From contig JANNBN010000125.1 of assembly GCA_031385545.1 (NCBI GenBank), positions 8,181 to 72,180 on the forward strand: DNA of 64,000 bases, read 5' to 3'. Of the stretch, positions 59,084-64,000 are shown in pieces. The notes beneath the pieces are model-generated. The model did no database searches. It was not told the origin of the DNA and saw nothing but the letters and a program-made list of their open reading frames with translations. The translations under genes were made by a program, and so were the position numbers. Source of the DNA: JANNBN01 sp031385545. GTDB taxonomy: Bacteria > Actinomycetota > Acidimicrobiia > Acidimicrobiales > JANYDT01. Each line of letters begins with the position of its first letter. The stretch's first letter is position 1.

Positions 59084-59581
59084 TTACCGCCGATAGCTGC
59101 CGTAGATGGCGGGTTCTTGTGCCAGTCGTTGTCGTAAGCCGCTGATGATGGCGCGCTCCACCTGGCCGTTGACGAACGGGATGGGGGACGAGACCTTGAG
59201 TTCTCCGCCGATGAGCCTGGTGGTGGATGCGCCGTCGGCCTGTTCCAAGAGTTTCCAGGCCCCCGAACACCGGAAGTAGGACTGGTAGTGAACAGGGAGC
59301 ATTTTGAACGTGGCCGTGTGGGCTTTGGTATCGATCTCGGTGAACTCGTCCCAGCTGAGCTTGGCCGGGTCGATGACCTTCAGTGCGATGGACGGCAGTT
59401 TTCCGGTGAAGGTGGTTCTGACCTGTTGGCTGACGGTGCCCTTCACCCGTTTCTGGCTGACCAACTCGGGCGCGCCAAGGTCTGCCAGTCTGCCCATGCG
59501 GCGCAGGTAATCGGCATCGGTCAGCGCGTTGCAGAGTTCGGCCGCTGGCCCTTCGAACACCTGTTGGATGGTGAACTTCAC
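59084..59581 (-). CDS. DUF2505 (SRPBCC-like) protein
   Basis: This 165-residue protein matches DUF2505: KFTIQQVFEGPAAELCNAL, then LVSQKRVKGTVSQQVRTTF and a C-terminal helix VERAIISGLRQRLAQE. The fold is START/SRPBCC-like with a lipid or hydrophobic cavity. The function is unknown; the family is almost confined to actinobacteria. It lies 66 bp downstream of the helicase gene. Confidence 0.85.
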   Translation of the reverse strand: MKFTIQQVFEGPAAELCNALTDADYLRRMGRLADLGAPELVSQKRVKGTVSQQVRTTFTGKLPSIALKVIDPAKLSWDEFTEIDTKAHTATFKMLPVHYQSYFRCSGAWKLLEQADGASTTRLIGGELKVSSPIPFVNGQVERAIISGLRQRLAQEPAIYGSYRR

Positions 59582-59647
59582 GGAAACGCTGCCTCCGAAT
59601 TGGCCCCGAAATTGCCCCGACCGGCCGGAAGAGGCGACGCGGGCGGA

Positions 59648-62017
59648 CTAGGCCGGGCGCCGTGAAGCGGCGGAGCCGACTGGTAACGCCGTAGCTTCGC
59701 GCACCAAGCCGAGTAATGCTGGGCCGTACCGACCGACCTTCACAGGCCCCACCCCGGGAACGGCCAGCAGCTCGGCTTCGATGGTTGGGCGCGCTTCCGC
59801 GATGGCGGCCAGCGACGTGTCGTGAAGGATTGCGAACGCGGCGATTCCGGACACCCGCGACTCGGCCGTACGCCACGCTTTGAGACGTTGGTACAGCACA
59901 GGGTCTGCCTTTGCGCCGAGGTCGATGGCGGCCTTCTTGGTCCCTGCGACGCCTGGGAGACCAGCCGCACGGGCAGCTGCCACCCGCTCTTTCATGTCGC
60001 GCAGGATGCTCTGCCAGTCCGCGGTGTTGCCAGGCTCCATCGAGCGGATAGCTGCCTCGACGTTTTCCAACCAGTACGACGGCGACCGGCCGGTGGTGCG
60101 GGAACCGAACGTGCGGGACCTGGCCCACGAACAGGCAAGCACTGACTCGGCCCGGGTGACTGCGACATATAACAAGCGCTGTTCCTCGGCCCTGGCTTCG
60201 CCGGTGTCGGCGCTGCCCATGGGAACGTATCCCCGCTCGAGCCCGGCTACGAACACAACCGGCCATTCCAATCCTTTGGCCCTATGGAACGTTGACAGCT
60301 CGACCACGTCAGCCTGCCGCTGCGGCTCGTCGTTGGAAGATGTGATGGCCCCATGGAGCCACGTGAGAAACCCGGCGACAGAGCCATGGGCCTCGATGCC
60401 GAGGTATTCGTGCGCCATGCGAATGACGCCTTCGATCTGGGCAATGCGGTCGTCGGTCCCTTTCGTGCCGTCGGGGGAGGGGGCGTCAGGCGAGAGCGCA
60501 TCGTCGCGAAGTTCAGCGACGAGCTCTTCGAGATCGTTCAGGCGGGAGGCCAGCGGGATTCGGGGCGGCCCGTCGTTCAGCATCGACAGCGTGCGGAGGA
60601 CCTCGGCCTGCTGCAGGAAAGCCTGGCCACCACGCACACGGTGGGGGATTCCGACGGCGCGGAACGCCTCTTCGAACAGCAGCAGCTGTGCGTTGGTGCG
60701 AGTCAGCACGGCCATGTGCTTCCACGGCACACGTGCGTTGTGGTGTTCACGGGCGAGGCGAGCGATGCTGCGGGCCTCTTCGATGTCGGATGGGTAGGCC
60801 GTGACCGAGGGAAGTGGACCGTCGGACTTGTTCGGTCGTAGCGCTCGGCTCTGCCGGGCGCCAAGGCCAAGCACGGCATCGGCGACGGTGAGCACCTGTG
60901 GCGACGACCGGTAGTTGTCTTCCAGGCGGACGAACCCGCCGTTGGGGAACCGTCGCCGGAATGCACCCAAGAAACGTGGGTCGGCTCCGTTCCATCCGTA
61001 GATGGCCTGGTTGGGGTCGCCGACCACACAGAGATCGACCGTGTCGGGCACGGCCCAGCGAGCCATTGGTTGAGTGGGCGCACCCGGTTCGGGGCCGAAT
61101 CCGCCAGCACCGGAGTTGGGTGCTTCGCCGTCGAAGAACCCCTCGGCGTAGTCGTCGCAGTCGGCATCGTCTCCGTAGTCGCCCGACCGGTCGACGAAAC
61201 CCGGATCCGTTGTTGACCCGGAAGCACCAGGGCGGCCGGCGTGACCCTGGTCGAGATCATCGAGATCAACCGGGTGGTCGAGCAGGCCGAGCCAGCCGTC
61301 GAGCAAACGAGCTTGGGCCGGGTTGACGTCTTGGAACTCGTCGACGAACAGATGGCGGAACCGCCAGCGCTGGCGGGCTGCGAACTCCCGGTCGGCCTCC
61401 ATCGCCTGCACGGTGAGCACGAGGAGATCGTCGAAGTCGACCAGGCCCCGGCGGCGCTTGTCAGCCTCGTACCGGGCAAACAGGTCTGCCATGGCAACAG
61501 CACCTAGTGGTGGTTTGCGGCCCAGCCTGTTGACCGCTTCGACGTAGGTCTGAGGGGTGATGAGCCGGGCCTTGGCCCACTCGATCTCGGAGGCCAGGTC
61601 CCCAGGCTGTGCCGAAGCTCCAGGACCGGCGAGCAACTTCTGCGAGACGAGCGGCATGAGGATGCGCAGCTTGGACTGGGTGAGGGAGGGTGCCGAAGTG
61701 CCGTGCTCGGTCCAGTACTGGCGGAGTTGGTTAAAAGCCACCGAGTGGAATGTGCCCGTAGCAACCCGGTCTCGGACGCCGAGCGCCGCCAGCCGCTTGG
61801 TGAGCTCGCCCGCAGCCTTGCGGGTGAAGGTGATGGCAAGCGTGTGCTGCGGCTCGGCCGAACCCTGTGCGATGCGGTAGGCAATGCGCCGGGTGAGCAC
61901 CCGGGTCTTGCCCGAACCGGCGCCAGCCAGGATGCACAGGGGCGCGTGCGTGGCGACCACTGCACGTTCCTGCGCCTGGTTGAGCCCCTCGAGGAGGGAC
62001 CTGGTGTCCGTTGCCAT
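59648..62017 (-). CDS. UvrD/PcrA-type helicase with HRDC domain
   Basis: The 789-residue superfamily 1 helicase has Walker A LAGAGSGKTRVLTRR (about 30-44), motif II VDEFQD (225-230), motif III VVGDPNQAIYGWNG (331-344), the LEDNYRSSP motif and VELSTFHRAKGLEW, with the C-terminal HRDC domain (VLYQRLKAWRTAESRVSGI onward), as in mycobacterial UvrD2. An acidic/Gly insert of about 75 residues (248-322; GDYGDDADCDDYAEGFFDGE) lies between motifs II and III. The ATG at 62017 is preferred over a GTG two codons upstream. Confidence 0.9.
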   Translation of the reverse strand: MATDTRSLLEGLNQAQERAVVATHAPLCILAGAGSGKTRVLTRRIAYRIAQGSAEPQHTLAITFTRKAAGELTKRLAALGVRDRVATGTFHSVAFNQLRQYWTEHGTSAPSLTQSKLRILMPLVSQKLLAGPGASAQPGDLASEIEWAKARLITPQTYVEAVNRLGRKPPLGAVAMADLFARYEADKRRRGLVDFDDLLVLTVQAMEADREFAARQRWRFRHLFVDEFQDVNPAQARLLDGWLGLLDHPVDLDDLDQGHAGRPGASGSTTDPGFVDRSGDYGDDADCDDYAEGFFDGEAPNSGAGGFGPEPGAPTQPMARWAVPDTVDLCVVGDPNQAIYGWNGADPRFLGAFRRRFPNGGFVRLEDNYRSSPQVLTVADAVLGLGARQSRALRPNKSDGPLPSVTAYPSDIEEARSIARLAREHHNARVPWKHMAVLTRTNAQLLLFEEAFRAVGIPHRVRGGQAFLQQAEVLRTLSMLNDGPPRIPLASRLNDLEELVAELRDDALSPDAPSPDGTKGTDDRIAQIEGVIRMAHEYLGIEAHGSVAGFLTWLHGAITSSNDEPQRQADVVELSTFHRAKGLEWPVVFVAGLERGYVPMGSADTGEARAEEQRLLYVAVTRAESVLACSWARSRTFGSRTTGRSPSYWLENVEAAIRSMEPGNTADWQSILRDMKERVAAARAAGLPGVAGTKKAAIDLGAKADPVLYQRLKAWRTAESRVSGIAAFAILHDTSLAAIAEARPTIEAELLAVPGVGPVKVGRYGPALLGLVREATALPVGSAASRRPA

Positions 62018-62135
62018 GCACACACCCTACGGGAGGGGGTGTGACAGAACGACACGCGTGTGATTCGCTTTCCCCTCGTCAGGGGTTCCAAAACGGAGCT
62101 CATGCGGTCTTCGTGCGATGAGCGGCACGGAAGGG

Positions 62136-62168
62136 CACGTACGTACGATATATATAAACTCGTACGTG
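62136..62168 (+). promoter_or_regulatory. operator/promoter of the Phd-PIN module
   Basis: CACGTACG (62136-62143) and CGTACGTG (62161-62168) are perfect inverse arms around an AT-rich 17-bp core (GATATATATAAAC). TTAAAC at 62169-62174 is a possible -10 for a leaderless start at 62182. Confidence 0.55.
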
Positions 62169-62181
62169 TTAAACTGTCGCG

Positions 62182-62406
62182 ATGGTGCTCACTGCTTCGA
62201 AGCTTCGGGAGAATATCTATCGGGTGCTTGACCACGCACTGGAAACGGGGGAGGTCATCGAAATCGAACGCAACGGCCGAAAACTGCGGATAGTTCCCGA
62301 CGGGTTGCGAACCCGTCTCGATCGTCTGGTCCATCGGCCCGAGACAGTGATCGGAGATTCCGAGGATTTCGTCCACGTTGACTGGTCTGATGAATGGAAG
62401 CCGTAG
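62182..62406 (+). CDS. Phd/YefM-type antitoxin
   Basis: The 74-residue protein reads TASKLRENIYRVLDHALETG and IEIERNGRKLRIVP, a short Phd/YefM DNA-binding domain, with a C-terminal acidic/aromatic tail (FVHVDWSDEW) suited to block the PIN active site. It overlaps the toxin gene by 13 bp. Confidence 0.85.
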   Translation: MVLTASKLRENIYRVLDHALETGEVIEIERNGRKLRIVPDGLRTRLDRLVHRPETVIGDSEDFVHVDWSDEWKP

Positions 62407-62777
62407 TCCGTCTCGATACACATCTGGTGGTGTGGCTATACGCAGGAATGGCGGATCGGCTCAGCAAACTGGCGACGGACGCCATCAACAACAACGACAT
62501 CGTCATCTCCCCGATGGTGGAACTTGAGCTCACCTATCTCTATGAGATCGGGCGCCTGACTGTTTCCGGCCCAGCAATCACTGCTGATCTTCGCGATCGA
62601 ATCGGGCTGACTCAGTCGGAGGTGCCGCTGGCCGCAGTCATCCAGGAGGCCGGTGCTCTGTCGTGGACGCGCGATCCCTTTGATCGAATCATCGTGGGTG
62701 ACGCACACGCTGCCAAAACGAAGCTCATCTCCAAGGACCAACTCATCCGCGACAACTCTTCGCTGGGTTTTTGGTAG
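62394..62777 (+). CDS. PIN-domain toxin (VapC-like)
   Basis: This 127-residue PIN protein has RLDTHLVVWLY (first Asp), SPMVELELTYLYEIG (Glu), and WTRDPFDRIIVGDAHA (last acidic residues). Such toxins cut tRNA or rRNA. Translation is coupled to the antitoxin by the overlap. Confidence 0.88.
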   Translation: MEAVVRLDTHLVVWLYAGMADRLSKLATDAINNNDIVISPMVELELTYLYEIGRLTVSGPAITADLRDRIGLTQSEVPLAAVIQEAGALSWTRDPFDRIIVGDAHAAKTKLISKDQLIRDNSSLGFW

Positions 62778-62831
62778 GAGGCCGCCCAGAAGATCGGCCG
62801 CGGCTGCATGAGGCCCGTTAGGCTCGCACGC

Positions 62832-63464
62832 ATGGCTGCAAAACCTCGGTTCCTCCACGACGGCGAAGAACTGGTGCTCGTCCGGCGCCCGCATATCAAG
62901 GCACTGTTCGGAGTTGCTGCGCTGGTGGTTGTTTGCGTCGCTGCCGGTGGTGCCGCCGCGCAACTGCTGAACCCGGGGGCCGGCAACCAGAACGGGTGGA
63001 TCACCTGGGCCGTTGTCGTCGTGGCGCTGCTGGCGGCTTTCAATGCGCTCCGCAAGTGGTTGGTGTGGCGCTCCGACTCGCTTGTTCTCACCTCGCAGCG
63101 GCTCATCAGCCGAAAGGGTTTCATCGCGAAGAACTCGATGGAGATCCCGCTCGACCGCATCAACAACATTTCGTGCTCGCAAAGCATGGGCGAACGCATG
63201 ACCGGCAGCGGAGACCTGGTCGTCGAGTCCGGCGGCGAAGACGGTCGTGCCGTGTTCTCCGACATGAGCCGCCCGGCCGAGATCCAGCGCGAGGTCTACC
63301 GCCAGATCGAACGCAACCAGGCTCGCGATATGGACCGCATGGCTGGCACGCGTCCACTCAGCGTGCCCGAGCAACTTGAGAAGCTGGATGACCTTCGCCA
63401 GCGCGGCGTGGTCAGCCAGGCCGAGTTCGACGCCAAGAAGCAGCAACTCCTCGACCAGATGTGA
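62832..63464 (+). CDS. PH-like membrane protein with SHOCT domain
   Basis: The 210-residue protein has two membrane helices (LFGVAALVVVCVAAGGAAA and TWAVVVVALLAAFNAL) followed by a bacterial PH domain (SLVLTSQRLISRKGFIAKNS, IPLDRINNI) and a C-terminal SHOCT helix pair (LEKLDDLRQRGVVSQAEFDA). The function is unknown. The stop overlaps the next gene (GTGA). Confidence 0.85.
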   Translation: MAAKPRFLHDGEELVLVRRPHIKALFGVAALVVVCVAAGGAAAQLLNPGAGNQNGWITWAVVVVALLAAFNALRKWLVWRSDSLVLTSQRLISRKGFIAKNSMEIPLDRINNISCSQSMGERMTGSGDLVVESGGEDGRAVFSDMSRPAEIQREVYRQIERNQARDMDRMAGTRPLSVPEQLEKLDDLRQRGVVSQAEFDAKKQQLLDQM

Positions 63465-64000
63465 GCAGCGCAGATGTAGGCGGTCACACCCACGCAGTCC
63501 GACGCGTCGTGAGCCTGGTTCCCTCGGCCACCGAGACGCTTATCGCGTGGGGAGTCACCCCGATCGCTGTCAGCCGGTTCTGCGAACGGCCCGAACTGCC
63601 TCAAGTGGGTGGAACGAAGAACCCGGACGTCGAGGCCATCGCCGCATTGCGGCCCGACTTGGTGGTTCTCTGCGACCAGGAGAACCGGGTCGAGGACCAC
63701 GACGCGTTGGTGGCCGCTCGTGTCAGCGTGTTCGTGTTCTCCATCACGGCACTCGCTCATGTTGCGCCCGAACTCATTCGCCTACGCGTCGTGCTGGGGC
63801 TCCCTCCAGAACCGCAAACCGTTGCACCGCCAGACCTCGATTCCACCCGCGTCACGGCATGGGTCCCCATCTGGCGTCGGCCTTGGATGACCATCAACGG
63901 CGACACCTACGCATCGACGCTGCTGAACGCGTGCGGCATCGACAATGTCTGTGCACATATGGAGACGCGATACCCGGAGATCGAGCTGGACGCCGTCCGC
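63461..64000 (+). CDS. BtuF-like helical-backbone metal receptor, C-terminus cut
   Basis: From the GTG at 63461 the frame stays open to the window edge (180 codons). RVVSLVPSATETLIAWGV and VGGTKNPDVEAIAALRPDLVV are typical of the cobalamin/siderophore-binding fold with a helical backbone. There is no signal peptide, so it is a cytosolic relative of BtuF, often annotated as cobalamin-binding protein. It is coupled to the PH/SHOCT gene by GTGA overlap. Confidence 0.85.
   Translation, partial: MSSADVGGHTHAVRRVVSLVPSATETLIAWGVTPIAVSRFCERPELPQVGGTKNPDVEAIAALRPDLVVLCDQENRVEDHDALVAARVSVFVFSITALAHVAPELIRLRVVLGLPPEPQTVAPPDLDSTRVTAWVPIWRRPWMTINGDTYASTLLNACGIDNVCAHMETRYPEIELDAVR

Noticed and set aside
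58587..60266. 559-codon open frame on the minus strand
   Set aside because: It overlaps the lyase, DUF2505 and helicase genes in a different frame and has Arg/His-rich low-complexity sequence.

Overview
The window looks like a high-GC actinobacterial chromosome, most likely class Acidimicrobiia. The grounds are a SucA-type multifunctional 2-oxoglutarate enzyme of the mycobacterial kind (about 1,220 residues), many LLM-class flavin/F420 oxidoreductases, RskA-type anti-sigma and VanW proteins, a UvrD-HRDC helicase, a DUF2505 protein, leaderless starts, and secreted proteins with long Thr/Ala/Val/Glu linkers. The class assignment is inference from gene content; no rRNA or other marker gene settles it.

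Layout. 1-4.5 kb: a truncated acyl-CoA dehydrogenase, a stretch of decayed gene fragments and repeats, a geranylgeranyl-reductase-like flavoprotein and a polytopic membrane protein. 4.8-11 kb: glutamate synthase gltBD. 11-15.6 kb: a VanW protein, a creatininase-family hydrolase and a phytoene-desaturase-like flavoprotein. 15.8-21.4 kb: an operon on the minus strand that joins an LLM monooxygenase, a cytosine-deaminase-like amidohydrolase and a complete ABC importer. 21.5-24 kb: a COG4315 secreted protein, an ECF sigma/anti-sigma pair and a phosphoribosyltransferase. 24-31 kb: a FAS1-OmpA surface protein, a nitronate monooxygenase-like enzyme, EttA with a small membrane protein, a repeat-rich gap, and a secreted alpha/beta hydrolase. 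31-35.7 kb: kgd and galE.

35.8-41.3 kb is the most interesting part. A cyclase/NB-ARC/TPR regulator is divergent from a bacterial lipoxygenase, and the lipoxygenase abuts, tail to tail with no spacer, a gene for a membrane-anchored relative of the coral catalase-type allene oxide synthase. Together these would make fatty-acid hydroperoxides and convert them to allene oxides or related oxylipins. In corals and some cyanobacteria the two activities are fused in one protein; here they are separate convergent genes.

41.7-46.6 kb holds a methyltransferase, a CitE-like lyase behind an array of repeated operator-like sites, a DksA/TraR protein, an SDR, a decayed toxin-antitoxin island ending in a tRNA-Met 3' fragment, and a HAD hydrolase. 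46.8-55.2 kb: a NYN nuclease-S1-histone-H1-tail fusion, xthA, a thioesterase, an ABC-F protein, an AbrB/PIN-like toxin-antitoxin pair, an LLM oxidoreductase, and dinB behind a perfect LexA box. 55.2-64 kb: a GMC oxidoreductase, CoA-transferase and HMG-CoA-lyase operon, a DUF2505 protein, a UvrD-type helicase, a Phd/PIN toxin-antitoxin pair, a PH/SHOCT membrane protein, and the start of a BtuF-like metal-receptor protein that runs off the window. Four kinds of short dispersed or tandem repeats sit in the gaps. No rRNA gene, intact tRNA gene, CRISPR array or transposase was seen.
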